Under the pieces are notes generated by a model, which was not told the origin of the DNA, did not search any database, and worked only from the letters and a program-made list of their open reading frames with translations. 64,000 bases of DNA from Streptomyces toxytricini (lineage in GTDB: Bacteria > Actinomycetota > Actinomycetes > Streptomycetales > Streptomycetaceae): the NCBI RefSeq assembly GCF_014649915.1, contig NZ_BMTY01000006.1, forward strand, positions 89,557 through 153,556. The letters run 5' to 3'. Of this stretch, positions 35,817 to 45,409 are shown in pieces. A program made the position numbers and the translations under genes. Position 1 is the stretch's first letter; every line of letters begins with the position of its first letter.

Positions 35817-37544
35817 GTGACCACGATCACCCCCGAACCCGGGAACCAGCCGGCCGGGGCCGCCCCCGGCGGGCCCTCGCTTCGCGGGCGGCCCGCCGCG
35901 CCCGGTACGCTCACCGCCGTGTCCCACGCTGATCAGCCCAGAACCACCCCGCAGGACGCCCCGGCAGTGCCGCCTGGCGCGCCCCGGCCCGCGTCCGTCC
36001 GCCCGACCCCGCTCGGCGCGCTCGCGCACCTGCTGGACCCCGGCGCCCCCGCGGAGCCCTCGGGCCCGCAGATCACCGGGATCACGCACGACTCCCGTGC
36101 GGTGCGCCCCGGCGACCTGTACGCGGCCCTGCCCGGCGCCCGGATGCACGGCGCCGACTTCGCGGCCCAGGCGGCGGCCCTCGGCGCCGCGGCGATCCTG
36201 ACCGATCCCGCGGGAGCTGAGCGCGCGGCCGCCACCGGCCTGCCCGTGCTCACCGCCGACGACCCGCGCGGCCGCATGGGCGCCCTCGCCGCCGAGATCT
36301 ACGGCCGCCCCGGCGAAGGCCTGCTCCGCATCGGCATCACCGGCACCTCCGGCAAGACCACGACGGCGTACCTCGTCGACGGCGGCCTGCGCGGCGCCGG
36401 CCGCGCCACCGGGCTCATCGGGACCGTCGAGATGCGCATCGGCGACGAGCGCATCAAGTCGGAGCGGACCACCCCCGAGGCCACCGACCTCCAGGCCCTG
36501 TTCGCCGTCATGCGCGAACGCGGCGTCGAGGCCGTCGCCATGGAGGTGTCCAGCCACGCCCTGGTGCTCGGCCGGGTCGACGGCTGCGTCTTCGACGTCG
36601 CCGTCTTCAACAACCTGAGCCCGGAGCACATGGAGTTCCACTCCGACATGGAGGACTACTTCCAGGCCAAGGCGCAGCTCTTCACCGAGCGCCGCGCCCG
36701 CCTCGGCGTGGTCAACACCGACGACGAGTACGGCCGGCGCCTCGCCAAGGAGTCGCCGATCCCCGTCACCACCTTCTCCGCCCAGGGCGACCCGGCCGCC
36801 GACTGGCGCGCCGAGGACGTCGTCTTCGGGCACATGGACTCCACCCTCACCGTCGTCGGCCCGGACGGGCAGCGCATCGCCGCCCGCGCCCCGCTGCCCG
36901 GCCCGTTCAACGTCGCCAACACCGTCGCCGCGATCGCCGCGCTCGCCGCCGCCGGGATCGACCCGCAGACCGCCGCCGACGGCATCGCCGCCGTCCCCGG
37001 CGTCCCCGGCCGCCTGGAGCGGGTGGACGCGGGCCAGCCCTACCTCGCCGTCGTCGACTACGCGCACAAGACCGACGCCGTCGAGTCCGTGCTGCGCGCC
37101 CTGCGCGAGGTCACCGCCGGCCGGCTGCACATCGTGCTCGGCTGCGGCGGCGACCGCGACTCCACCAAGCGCGGCCCGATGGGCGCCGCCGCCGCCCGGT
37201 TCGCCGACACCGCCGTGCTCACCTCCGACAACCCGCGCTCCGAGGACCCGCTGAAGATCCTCGCCGCGATGTTCGAGGGGGCCGTCTCCGTGCCCGCCGC
37301 CGAGCGCGGCACCGTCCTCGTCGACGCCGACCGGGCCGCGGCCATCGCCGCCGCCGTCGCGCGCGCCGAGCCCGGCGACACCGTGCTCGTCGCCGGCAAG
37401 GGGCACGAGCAGGGCCAGGACACCGCAGGAGTCGTACGCCCCTTCGACGACCGCGCGGTGCTCCGCGCCGCGATCGAGGCACAGGCCGCGCACGCCGCGC
37501 GGCCGCACCAACCGAACGTCCACGAGGCCGAGGTGAACCAGTGA
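35817..37544 (+). CDS. murE: UDP-MurNAc-tripeptide ligase
   Basis: This 575-aa ligase adds diaminopimelate to UDP-MurNAc-L-Ala-D-Glu. ATP loop GITGTSGKTTTAYLVDGG, the ERTTPEATDLQ region, carbamylated-Lys block FQAKAQLF, and DNPRSEDP, the motif linked to diaminopimelate use, are all present. The GTG at 35817 has TGAGG upstream and adds a ~75-residue Pro/Ala-rich head. A second in-frame GTG at 35919 sits 7 bases after TACGCT, a possible promoter giving a shorter leaderless form. It overlaps murF by 4 bp. Confidence 0.95.
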   Translation: MTTITPEPGNQPAGAAPGGPSLRGRPAAPGTLTAVSHADQPRTTPQDAPAVPPGAPRPASVRPTPLGALAHLLDPGAPAEPSGPQITGITHDSRAVRPGDLYAALPGARMHGADFAAQAAALGAAAILTDPAGAERAAATGLPVLTADDPRGRMGALAAEIYGRPGEGLLRIGITGTSGKTTTAYLVDGGLRGAGRATGLIGTVEMRIGDERIKSERTTPEATDLQALFAVMRERGVEAVAMEVSSHALVLGRVDGCVFDVAVFNNLSPEHMEFHSDMEDYFQAKAQLFTERRARLGVVNTDDEYGRRLAKESPIPVTTFSAQGDPAADWRAEDVVFGHMDSTLTVVGPDGQRIAARAPLPGPFNVANTVAAIAALAAAGIDPQTAADGIAAVPGVPGRLERVDAGQPYLAVVDYAHKTDAVESVLRALREVTAGRLHIVLGCGGDRDSTKRGPMGAAAARFADTAVLTSDNPRSEDPLKILAAMFEGAVSVPAAERGTVLVDADRAAAIAAAVARAEPGDTVLVAGKGHEQGQDTAGVVRPFDDRAVLRAAIEAQAAHAARPHQPNVHEAEVNQ

Positions 37545-38965
37545 TCGCCCTTTCCCTCGCCGAGATCGCCGACATCACCGGCGGGCGGCCCCACGACATA
37601 CCGGACCCCTCGGTGCGCATCACCGGGCCCGTCGTCATCGACTCCCGCCAGGTCGAGGCCGGCAGCCTGTTCGCCGCGTTCGCCGGCGAGCGCGTCGACG
37701 GGCACGAGTTCGCCGAAGGCGCCGTCGCCGCCGGCGCCGCCGCCGTGCTCGCCACGCGCCCCGTCGGCGTGCCCGCGATCGTCGTCGACGACGTCGAGAA
37801 GGCCCTCGGCGCCCTCGCCCGCGCCGTCGTCCACCGCCTCGGCACCGACGTGGTGGCCCTGACCGGCTCCGCCGGCAAGACCTCCACCAAGGACCTCATC
37901 GCGCAGGTGCTCCAGGCCCACGCCCCCACCGTGTGGACGCCCGGCTCCCTCAACAACGAGATCGGCCTGCCGCTCACCGCGCTGCGCGCCACCGAGGAGA
38001 CCCGGCACCTGGTCCTGGAGATGGGCGCCCGCGGCATCGGCCACATCGCCTACCTCACCGGACTGACCCCGCCCCGCATCGGCGTCGTCCTCAACGTCGG
38101 CACCGCCCACATCGGCGAGTTCGGCGGCCGCGAGCAGATCGCCGTCGCCAAGGGCGAGCTCGTCGAGGCCCTTCCCACGGCGGCCGACGGCGGCATCGCC
38201 GTCCTCAACGCCGACGACCCCCTCGTGCGCGCCATGTCCGCCCGCACCAAGGCCCGTACGCTGCTCTTCGGCGAGGCCGACGACGCAGACGTCCGCGCCG
38301 CCGATGTCCGGATGACGCCGTCCGGACAGCCCTCCTTCACACTTCACACACCCACCGGGTGCGGCGAAGTGACCTTGCGCCTGTACGGTGAGCACCACGT
38401 GTCGAACGCGCTCGCCGCGGCCGCCGTCGCCCACGCGCTGGGCATGTCCGCCCAGGAGGCCGCCACCGCGCTCTCCGGGGCGGGCACGCTGTCCCGGTGG
38501 CGGATGGAGGTCACCGAGCGGGCGGACGGCGTCACGGTCGTCAACGACGCCTACAACGCGAACCCCGAGTCCATGCGGGCCGCACTGCGCGCGCTGGCCG
38601 CGATGGGCGGCGCCGCCAGGGCGAACGGGGGGCGCACGTGGGCGGTGCTCGGTCCCATGGCCGAGCTCGGTGACGCCTCGCTGGCCGAGCACGACGCGGT
38701 GGGACGGCTTGCCGTCCGGCTCAACGTGAGCAAGCTCGTCGCAGTCGGGGGCATCGAAGCGTCCTGGCTGCAACTGGGCGCCTATAACGAGGGTTCGTGG
38801 GGTGAGGAGTCGGTGCTCGTGTCCGACGCGCAGGCGGCGGTCGACCTGTTGCGCAGTGAACTGCGCCCGGGTGACGTCGTGCTGGTGAAGGCTTCCAGGT
38901 CGATCGGGCTGGAGCGGGTCGCAGAGGCGCTGCTGGCCGGCGAGGGCGAGGTCGCCGGCCGATGA
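37541..38965 (+). CDS. murF: UDP-MurNAc-tripeptide-D-Ala-D-Ala ligase
   Basis: This 474-aa Mur ligase completes the UDP-MurNAc-pentapeptide by adding D-Ala-D-Ala. Visible blocks are the ATP loop ALTGSAGKTSTKDLIAQ, TPGSLNNEIGLPLT, LEMGARGIGHI and the NDAYNANPESMRAAL region. Start and stop overlap both neighbours by 4 bp (GTGA before, ATGA after), showing tight translational coupling. Confidence 0.96.
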   Translation: MIALSLAEIADITGGRPHDIPDPSVRITGPVVIDSRQVEAGSLFAAFAGERVDGHEFAEGAVAAGAAAVLATRPVGVPAIVVDDVEKALGALARAVVHRLGTDVVALTGSAGKTSTKDLIAQVLQAHAPTVWTPGSLNNEIGLPLTALRATEETRHLVLEMGARGIGHIAYLTGLTPPRIGVVLNVGTAHIGEFGGREQIAVAKGELVEALPTAADGGIAVLNADDPLVRAMSARTKARTLLFGEADDADVRAADVRMTPSGQPSFTLHTPTGCGEVTLRLYGEHHVSNALAAAAVAHALGMSAQEAATALSGAGTLSRWRMEVTERADGVTVVNDAYNANPESMRAALRALAAMGGAARANGGRTWAVLGPMAELGDASLAEHDAVGRLAVRLNVSKLVAVGGIEASWLQLGAYNEGSWGEESVLVSDAQAAVDLLRSELRPGDVVLVKASRSIGLERVAEALLAGEGEVAGR

Positions 38966-40032
38966 GGCAGATCCTGTTCGCCGGTGTCATCGGCATGTTC
39001 CTCACCGTCATCGGCACCCCGCTGCTGATCAAACTGCTGGCCCGCAAGGGCTACGGCCAGTTCATCCGCGACGACGGCCCGCGCGGCCACCTGGGGAAGA
39101 AGGGCACGCCCACCATGGGCGGCATCTCCTTCATCCTGGCCACGCTCATCGCGTACGCCCTGACGAAGGTGCTGACCGGGCAGTCCCCGTCGCTGTCCGG
39201 TGTGCTGGTGCTGTTCCTGATGGCCGGCATGGGCCTCGTCGGCTACCTCGACGACTACATCAAGATCGTCAAGCGGCGGTCCCTCGGCCTGCGGGCCAAG
39301 GCCAAGATGGCCGGCCAGCTGATCGTCGGCATCGCCTTCGCCGTGCTCGCGCTCCAGTTCAAGGACGCGCGCGGGCTGGCCCCGGCCTCCACGAAGCTGT
39401 CGTTCGTCACCGACTTCGGCTGGTCGATCGGCCCCGTCCTGTTCGTGGTCTGGGCGCTGTTCATGATCCTGGCCATGTCGAACGGCGTGAACCTGACGGA
39501 CGGTCTGGACGGCCTGGCCACCGGCGCCGCCGTGATGGTCTTCGGCGCCTACACCTTCATCGGGGTCTGGCAGTTCCAGGAGTCCTGCGCCAACGCGCAG
39601 ACCCTGACCAACCCCAACGCCTGCTTCGAGGTGCGCGATCCGCTCGACCTCGCCGTCGTCGCGTCCGCCCTGATGGGCGCCTGCTTCGGCTTCCTGTGGT
39701 GGAACACCTCGCCGGCCAAGATCTTCATGGGCGACACCGGCTCCCTGGCCCTCGGCGGCGCGCTCGCCGGCCTCGCGATCTGCTCCCGCACGGAGTTCCT
39801 GATCGCCCTCCTCGGCGGCCTGTTCGTCCTCATCACGCTGTCGGTCGTCATCCAGGTCGGCTCCTTCCGGCTCACCGGGAAGCGCGTCTTCCGCATGGCA
39901 CCGCTCCAGCACCACTTCGAACTCAAGGGCTGGTCCGAGGTCCTCGTCGTGGTCCGCTTCTGGATCATCCAGGGCATGTGCGTCATCGTCGGCCTCGGCA
40001 TCTTCTACGCGGGATGGGCAGCGGACAAGTGA
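38962..40032 (+). CDS. mraY: Phospho-MurNAc-pentapeptide translocase
   Basis: This 356-aa integral membrane enzyme of ten helices transfers phospho-MurNAc-pentapeptide to undecaprenyl phosphate, making lipid I. The catalytic Asp motifs are VGYLDDYIKI and NLTDGLDGLA, and the MraY-specific block PLQHHFELKG is present in the last loop. The N-terminal cytoplasmic loop reads HLGKKGTPTMGG. The length is typical. Confidence 0.97.
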   Translation: MRQILFAGVIGMFLTVIGTPLLIKLLARKGYGQFIRDDGPRGHLGKKGTPTMGGISFILATLIAYALTKVLTGQSPSLSGVLVLFLMAGMGLVGYLDDYIKIVKRRSLGLRAKAKMAGQLIVGIAFAVLALQFKDARGLAPASTKLSFVTDFGWSIGPVLFVVWALFMILAMSNGVNLTDGLDGLATGAAVMVFGAYTFIGVWQFQESCANAQTLTNPNACFEVRDPLDLAVVASALMGACFGFLWWNTSPAKIFMGDTGSLALGGALAGLAICSRTEFLIALLGGLFVLITLSVVIQVGSFRLTGKRVFRMAPLQHHFELKGWSEVLVVVRFWIIQGMCVIVGLGIFYAGWAADK

Positions 40033-41453
40033 CCTCCTGGCAGGGCAAGAACATCACCGTCGCCGGCCTCGGCGTGAGCGGCATCAGCGCCGCCCGCGCC
40101 CTGGCCGGCCTCGGCGCCTCCGTCACCGTCGTGGACGGCGGGGACTCCGAGGGCCACCGCGCGAAGGCCGCCGAACTCGCCGGACTGGGCGTCTCCGTCC
40201 GCCTCGGCGACGCCGCGACCCTCCCCGAGGGCACCGGCCTGGTCGTCACCTCGCCCGGCTGGAAGCCCGAGAGCCCGCTGTTCCGGGCCGCCGCCGAGGC
40301 CGGCGTCGACGTGGTCGGCGACGTGGAGATCGCCTGGCTGCTGCGCGACTCCCGCCCGGACCGCAAGGCCGCCCCCTGGCTGGCCGTCACCGGCACCAAC
40401 GGCAAGACCACCACGACCCAGATGCTCGCCTCGATCCTGCGGGCCGCCGGCCTGAAGACCGCGGCCGTCGGGAACATCGGCACGCCGATCATCGACGTGG
40501 TGCTCGGCGACGAGGAGTACGACGTCCTCGCCGTGGAGCTCTCCAGCTACCAGCTGCACTGGGCGCCCTCGGTGCGCGCCCACTCGGCCGCCGTGCTGAA
40601 CCTGGCGCCCGACCACCTCGACTGGCACGGCTCCATGGAGGCGTACGCCGCCGACAAGGGCCGCATCTACGAGGGCAACACCGTCGCCTGCGTCTACAAC
40701 GTCGCCGACCCGGCCACCGAGCGCCTCGTCGAGGAGGCCGACGTCGAGGAGGGCTGCCGCGCCATCGGCTTCACCCTCGGCGCCCCCGGCCCCTCCATGC
40801 TCGGCGTCGTCGACGGCATCCTCGTCGACCGGGCGTTCGTCGAGAACCGGCAGCGCAACGCGCAGGAGCTCGCCGAGGTCGCGGACGTCAACCCGCCCGC
40901 CCCGCACAACATCGCCAACGCCCTCGCCGCGGCCGCCCTGGCCCGTGCCTTCGGCGTCCCGCCGCGCGCCGTCCGCGACGGCCTGCGCGACTTCCGGCCC
41001 GACGCGCACCGTGTCGCCCGCGTGGACGAGGTCGGCGGCGTCGTGTACGTCGACGACTCCAAGGCCACCAACACGCATGCGGCCGAGGCCTCGCTTGCCG
41101 CGTTCGAGCCCGTCGTGTGGATCGCGGGCGGCCTCGCCAAGGGCGCGACCTTCGACGAGCTCGTGCAGAAGTCCGGCAAGCGGCTGCGCGGCGCGGTGCT
41201 GATCGGCGCCGACCGGGCGCTCATCGCCGAGGCGCTGGCGCGACACGCCCCCGAGGTCCCGGTCGTCGACCTCGACCGGACCGACACTGGGGCGATGCTC
41301 GCAGCGGTCCGGGAAGCGGCCCGGCTCGCAGAGCCCGGCGACACGGTCCTGCTGGCGCCCGCGTGCGCATCGATGGACATGTTCGCGAACTACAACGAGC
41401 GCGGGGACGCGTTCGCGGACGCGGTGCGCGAACTGGCCGCCGGGAGCGCCTAG
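40029..41453 (+). CDS. murD: UDP-MurNAc-L-Ala-D-Glu ligase
   Basis: This 474-aa ligase adds D-glutamate to UDP-MurNAc-L-Ala. It has an N-terminal Rossmann-like domain (ITVAGLGVSGISAARALAG), ATP loop VTGTNGKTTTTQM, ELSSYQLHW, LAPDHLDWHG and the C-terminal YVDDSKATNTHA. I chose GTG at 40029 because it overlaps the mraY stop and starts the family sequence (MTSWQGKNITVAG). Confidence 0.96.
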   Translation: MTSWQGKNITVAGLGVSGISAARALAGLGASVTVVDGGDSEGHRAKAAELAGLGVSVRLGDAATLPEGTGLVVTSPGWKPESPLFRAAAEAGVDVVGDVEIAWLLRDSRPDRKAAPWLAVTGTNGKTTTTQMLASILRAAGLKTAAVGNIGTPIIDVVLGDEEYDVLAVELSSYQLHWAPSVRAHSAAVLNLAPDHLDWHGSMEAYAADKGRIYEGNTVACVYNVADPATERLVEEADVEEGCRAIGFTLGAPGPSMLGVVDGILVDRAFVENRQRNAQELAEVADVNPPAPHNIANALAAAALARAFGVPPRAVRDGLRDFRPDAHRVARVDEVGGVVYVDDSKATNTHAAEASLAAFEPVVWIAGGLAKGATFDELVQKSGKRLRGAVLIGADRALIAEALARHAPEVPVVDLDRTDTGAMLAAVREAARLAEPGDTVLLAPACASMDMFANYNERGDAFADAVRELAAGSA

Positions 41454-41518
41454 ACCGGGCAGGAAGGTCCGCCCCGACCGGCCGCCCGCCCCGTACGAGT
41501 GGAGGGGAAGGTCACGAG

Positions 41519-42913
41519 ATGCCGGCCAGACAGGTGCTGCCCGGGCGGCGGCCGTCCGCCGCGAAACCGGCGCGGTCCGCGCGGGGCGTCGCGGCCCTCA
41601 GACCGCAGGGCCGCCGCCGCCCGCCGGGCCTGCGGCGCCCCGCGGGCGGCGGGCCGCTGACCCGGATCCGGCGCACCCAGCAGCAGGTGCGCCGGGCCTG
41701 GGACCGGCCGCTGACCGCCTATTACCTGATCTTCGGCAGCTCGCTGCTGATCACCGTGCTCGGCCTGGTGATGGTCTACTCGGCCTCGATGATCAAGGCG
41801 CTCCAGCTGGGGCTGGGGGACGCGTACTTCTTCAAGAAGCAGTTCCTGGCGGCCCTGATCGGGGCGCTGCTGCTGTTCGCCGCCTCGCGCATGCCCGTGA
41901 AGCTGCACCGGGCGCTGTCCTACCCCGTGCTGGCCGGCACGCTCTTCCTGATGGTCCTGGTGCAGGTCCCCGGGATAGGGGTCGCGGTCAACGGCAACCA
42001 GAACTGGATCTCGCTCGGCGGCCCGTTCATGCTCCAGCCCAGCGAGTTCGGCAAGCTCGCGCTGATCCTGTGGGGCGCCGACCTGCTGGCCCGCAAGGGC
42101 GACCGGGGGCTGCTGGCCCAGTGGAAGCACCTGCTGGTGCCGCTGGTGCCGGTGGCGTTCCTGCTGCTCGGCCTGATCATGCTCGGCGGCGACATGGGCA
42201 CCGCGATGATCCTCGGGGCCATCCTGCTCGGACTGCTGTGGCTGGCCGGGGCGCCGACGCGGCTGTTCGCGGGGGTCCTCGCCTTCGCGGGTGTGATCAT
42301 CGCACTGCTGATCAAGACCAGCCCTCACCGCATGTCCCGGCTGTCCTGCATCGGAGCGACGGAACCGGGCAAAGACGACCTGTGCTGGCAGGCCGTCCAC
42401 GGGATCTACGCCCTGGCCTCCGGCGGATGGTTCGGTTCCGGACTGGGTGCCAGTGTGGAAAAATGGGGACAACTGCCCGAAGCCCACACCGACTTCATCT
42501 TCGCCATCACCGGGGAGGAACTGGGACTGGCGGGGACGCTGTCGGTACTCGCCCTGTTCGCGGCTCTAGGCTATGCGGGTATCCGCGTGGCCGGACGCAC
42601 GGAGGACTCCTTCGTACGGTATGCCGCGGGAGGCGTGACCACCTGGATCACGGCCCAGGCCGTGATCAACATCGGTGCGGTGCTCGGCCTGTTGCCGATC
42701 GCCGGGGTCCCGCTCCCGCTGTTCTCGTACGGCGGTTCCGCTCTGCTGCCGACCATGTTCGCGGTCGGACTGCTCATCGCCTTCGCGCGGGAGGAGCCCG
42801 CCGCACGCGCGGCGCTCGCGATGCGCCGGCCGAAGAACGGCCGGCTGCGGACCGGGCAGAGATGGAAGACGATGAGACGGCGCGTCACGAGGCGTCCGTC
42901 CGGAGAGCGGTGA
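41519..42913 (+). CDS. ftsW: Septal peptidoglycan glycosyltransferase FtsW
   Basis: This 464-aa SEDS-family polymerase has ten predicted membrane helices. Conserved blocks include GLVMVYSAS in helix 1, QPSEFGKLALILW, the loop with TDFIFAITGEELG and PLPLFSYGGSALLPTM near the end. It polymerises lipid II at the septum with FtsI. A ~60-residue basic head precedes the first helix. The ATG at 41519 has GGAGGGGAAGG upstream. The 65-bp gap after murD is one of the larger gaps inside the cluster. Confidence 0.95.
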   Translation: MPARQVLPGRRPSAAKPARSARGVAALRPQGRRRPPGLRRPAGGGPLTRIRRTQQQVRRAWDRPLTAYYLIFGSSLLITVLGLVMVYSASMIKALQLGLGDAYFFKKQFLAALIGALLLFAASRMPVKLHRALSYPVLAGTLFLMVLVQVPGIGVAVNGNQNWISLGGPFMLQPSEFGKLALILWGADLLARKGDRGLLAQWKHLLVPLVPVAFLLLGLIMLGGDMGTAMILGAILLGLLWLAGAPTRLFAGVLAFAGVIIALLIKTSPHRMSRLSCIGATEPGKDDLCWQAVHGIYALASGGWFGSGLGASVEKWGQLPEAHTDFIFAITGEELGLAGTLSVLALFAALGYAGIRVAGRTEDSFVRYAAGGVTTWITAQAVINIGAVLGLLPIAGVPLPLFSYGGSALLPTMFAVGLLIAFAREEPAARAALAMRRPKNGRLRTGQRWKTMRRRVTRRPSGER

Positions 42914-42919
42914 AATTCG

Positions 42920-44014
42920 GTGCATGTCGTACTCGCCGGTGGGGGGACCGCCGGCCACATCGAGCCGGCGCTCGCCCTCGCGGACGCCCTGCGCAGGCAG
43001 GACCCTTCCGTGGGCATCACCGCGCTCGGCACGGAGCGCGGGCTCGAAACCCGCCTGGTGCCCGAGCGCGGCTACGAGCTGGGCCTGATCCCGGCCGTCC
43101 CGCTGCCCCGCAAGCCCACCCCCGAGCTGATCACCGTCCCGGGGCGGCTCCGCGGCACCATCAAGGCGGCCGAGGAGATCCTGGAGCGGACCAAGGCGGA
43201 CGTCGTCGTCGGCTTCGGCGGCTACGTGGCCCTGCCCGGCTACCTCGCCGCCAAGCGGCTCGGCGTGCCGATCATCGTCCACGAGGCCAACGCCCGGCCC
43301 GGCCTCGCCAACAAGATCGGCTCCCGGTACGCGCACGCCGTCGCCGTCTCCACGCCCGACAGCAAGCTCCGCGGCGCCCGCTACGTCGGCATCCCGCTGC
43401 GCCGGACCATCTCCACCCTGGACCGCGCCGCGGTCCGCCCCGAGGCGCGTGCGGCCTTCGGCCTGGACCCCAACCTGCCGACCCTGCTGGTCTCGGGCGG
43501 CTCCCAGGGCGCCCGCCGCCTCAACGAGACGATGCAGCAGGTCGCGCCGACCCTCCAGCGCTCCGGGATCCAGATCCTGCACGCGGTCGGCCCGAAGAAC
43601 GAACTGCCGCACGTCGACAACATGCCCGGGATGCCGCCCTATGTCCCGGTACCGTACGTGGACCGGATGGACCTCGCGTACGCCGCCGCCGACATGATGC
43701 TGTGCCGCGCGGGCGCGATGACCGTCGCCGAACTCTCCGCCGTCGGGCTCCCCGCCGCCTACGTCCCGCTGCCGATCGGCAACGGCGAACAGCGGCTCAA
43801 CGCCCAGCCGGTGGTCAAGGCCGGCGGCGGCCTGCTCGTCGACGACGCGGAGCTGACGCCCGACTGGGTGCTCGGCAACGTCCTGCCGGTGCTCTCCGAC
43901 CCGCACCGCCTGTACGAGATGTCCCGCGCGGCCTCCGAGTTCGGCCGCCGGGACGCCGACGAGCTGCTGGTCGCGATGGTGTACGAGGCGGTCGCAGCCC
44001 ACAGGAACCGCTGA
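42920..44014 (+). CDS. murG: UDP-GlcNAc:lipid I GlcNAc transferase
   Basis: This 364-aa GT28 glycosyltransferase converts lipid I to lipid II at the inner face of the membrane. It has the N-terminal G-loop [15 protein letters not shown], a second glycine-rich region [25 protein letters not shown], the third G-loop [14 protein letters not shown], and the UDP-binding [18 protein letters not shown]. It starts 6 bp after ftsW. Confidence 0.97.
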   Translation: MHVVLAGGGTAGHIEPALALADALRRQDPSVGITALGTERGLETRLVPERGYELGLIPAVPLPRKPTPELITVPGRLRGTIKAAEEILERTKADVVVGFGGYVALPGYLAAKRLGVPIIVHEANARPGLANKIGSRYAHAVAVSTPDSKLRGARYVGIPLRRTISTLDRAAVRPEARAAFGLDPNLPTLLVSGGSQGARRLNETMQQVAPTLQRSGIQILHAVGPKNELPHVDNMPGMPPYVPVPYVDRMDLAYAAADMMLCRAGAMTVAELSAVGLPAAYVPLPIGNGEQRLNAQPVVKAGGGLLVDDAELTPDWVLGNVLPVLSDPHRLYEMSRAASEFGRRDADELLVAMVYEAVAAHRNR

Positions 44015-44046
44015 GGCGGGACAGCGCAGACGCAGGAGGCACAGCA

Positions 44047-45129
44047 GTGGCCGGAGCCAGGAGCACACAGGGCGGGACGCCGTTCCCCGACCGGTCGTCC
44101 GACCGGCCGGCCCGCAAGGGCCCCGGCTCCGGCCCGGGTTCCGGCCCCGCCGGGGCGTCCGGAACGTCCGAGGCGCCCGAGCGGCCCGCGCGGCCGAAGG
44201 TGCCGAAGCCGTCCGAGCAGCCGGCACGGCCCGCCCGGCCGAAGCAGCCGAAGGCGCCCAAGCCGCCCAAGGCGGCCAAGCCCGCGAAGCCCCCGAAGGC
44301 GCCCAAGCCCGCGAAGGCGCCCAAGCCCGCGAAGGCGTCCGCGCCGTCGGGGCGGCCGAAGCCGGCGGGGGCGGGCGGCGGGCCGGCCGGTCCCGGGCCC
44401 CGGATGCGGCGCCTGGCCGGGCGGCTGCGCGGCCGGGGCCGGCTGCTCGCCTTCGGCTCCGCGGCGGCGCTCCTCGCCGGCGGCGCCTGCTGGGTGCTGT
44501 ACGGCTCCTCCTGGTTCCGCGTCGAGGAGGTCACCGCCGCCGGCACCCGGGTGCTGACGGCCGAGCAGGTCCTGGCCGCGGCGGCCGTGCCCGTCGGCGC
44601 CCCGCTCGCGAGCGTGGACACCGGCGAGATCGAACGCCGCGTACGGGCCCGGCTGCCCCGCGTCGATTCGGTCGAAGTGGAACGGTCCTGGCCGCGCGGA
44701 ATCGGTCTGGAAGTGACGGAGCGCAAACCCGTCCTGCTCATCAAAAAGGACGCCAACTTCGTGGAAGTGGACGCTTCGGGTGTGCGCTTCGACACGGTTG
44801 CGAAAGCACCGGCCGGCGTCCCCCTCCTCGCCCTCGACGCCTCCCGCTCGCCGAGCGGCCGCCGCTTCGACGAGGAGCGGCTGCTGCGCGAGGCGGTGGG
44901 GGTCGCCGGGGACCTGCCGGCGCCCGTCGCGAAGGACACCGTGCAGGTCAAGGTCGCCTCGTACGACTCGGTCGTGCTGGAGCTGACCGGCGGGCGGAAG
45001 GTGGTGTGGGGGAGCGGCGAGCAGGGGGCGGCGAAGGGCCGTGCGCTGAACGCCCTGCTCAAGGCCGCGCCCAAGGCGGGGCACTTCGACGTCAGCGTCC
45101 CCACGGCCCCTGCCGTGTCCGGGAGTTGA
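44047..45129 (+). CDS. ftsQ: Cell division protein FtsQ with Lys/Pro/Ala-rich head
   Basis: This 360-aa protein has an unusually long cytoplasmic N terminus (~130 residues). Residues ~44-106 are built from PK, AK and APKPAK repeats, partly encoded by an 18-bp tandem repeat at 44299-44334. Then come one membrane helix (~133-153), a POTRA domain starting WFRVEEV, and the FtsQ beta domain. AGGAGG lies 7 bases before the GTG. FtsQ bridges FtsL/DivIC to the divisome. Confidence 0.93.
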   Translation: MAGARSTQGGTPFPDRSSDRPARKGPGSGPGSGPAGASGTSEAPERPARPKVPKPSEQPARPARPKQPKAPKPPKAAKPAKPPKAPKPAKAPKPAKASAPSGRPKPAGAGGGPAGPGPRMRRLAGRLRGRGRLLAFGSAAALLAGGACWVLYGSSWFRVEEVTAAGTRVLTAEQVLAAAAVPVGAPLASVDTGEIERRVRARLPRVDSVEVERSWPRGIGLEVTERKPVLLIKKDANFVEVDASGVRFDTVAKAPAGVPLLALDASRSPSGRRFDEERLLREAVGVAGDLPAPVAKDTVQVKVASYDSVVLELTGGRKVVWGSGEQGAAKGRALNALLKAAPKAGHFDVSVPTAPAVSGS

Positions 45130-45409
45130 CGCCGGATCGAACAGCGGCGCACCCTGGTTGGCCACCGATACGGGTGATCACATAGGGTGAAAAGAAAAAC
45201 GGGAGGTTCGGCGTGTTCGTTGAACACGCGCTACTTGTCGACTTAGTGTCCTGTTCGGAAGAGTCCAGGGAACAGGCACATACTTAACCCTAAACTTCAG
45301 GGTTAGGGTTCGGGTCGGCGCGTACGGACCGTCCCACATTTCGGCATCAGTCGTCGCACCGCAGGCCCGCGAGGCGGCGACACGTAACTCGAGGCGAGAG
45401 GCCTTCGAC
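45130..45409 (+). promoter_or_regulatory. ftsZ control region
   Basis: This 280-bp gap precedes ftsZ and is much richer in ordered signals than its neighbours. TTGGCC (45158) and TAGGGT (45183-45188) could be a promoter with a 19-bp spacer. A perfect palindrome GCGTGTTC-GTT-GAACACGC lies at 45211-45229. GTGTC, the complement of the WhiA motif GACAC, is at 45246-45250. TAAACT at 45291-45296 is a second -10 candidate, inside an inverted repeat AACCCTAA/TTAGGGTT (45286-45310). Several developmental promoters are known before ftsZ in Streptomyces. Confidence 0.6.

Noticed and set aside
45286..45310. Telomere-like AACCCTAA/TTAGGGTT repeat
   Set aside because: A single inverted pair inside the ftsZ promoter is not a telomere; kept only as a control-region element.
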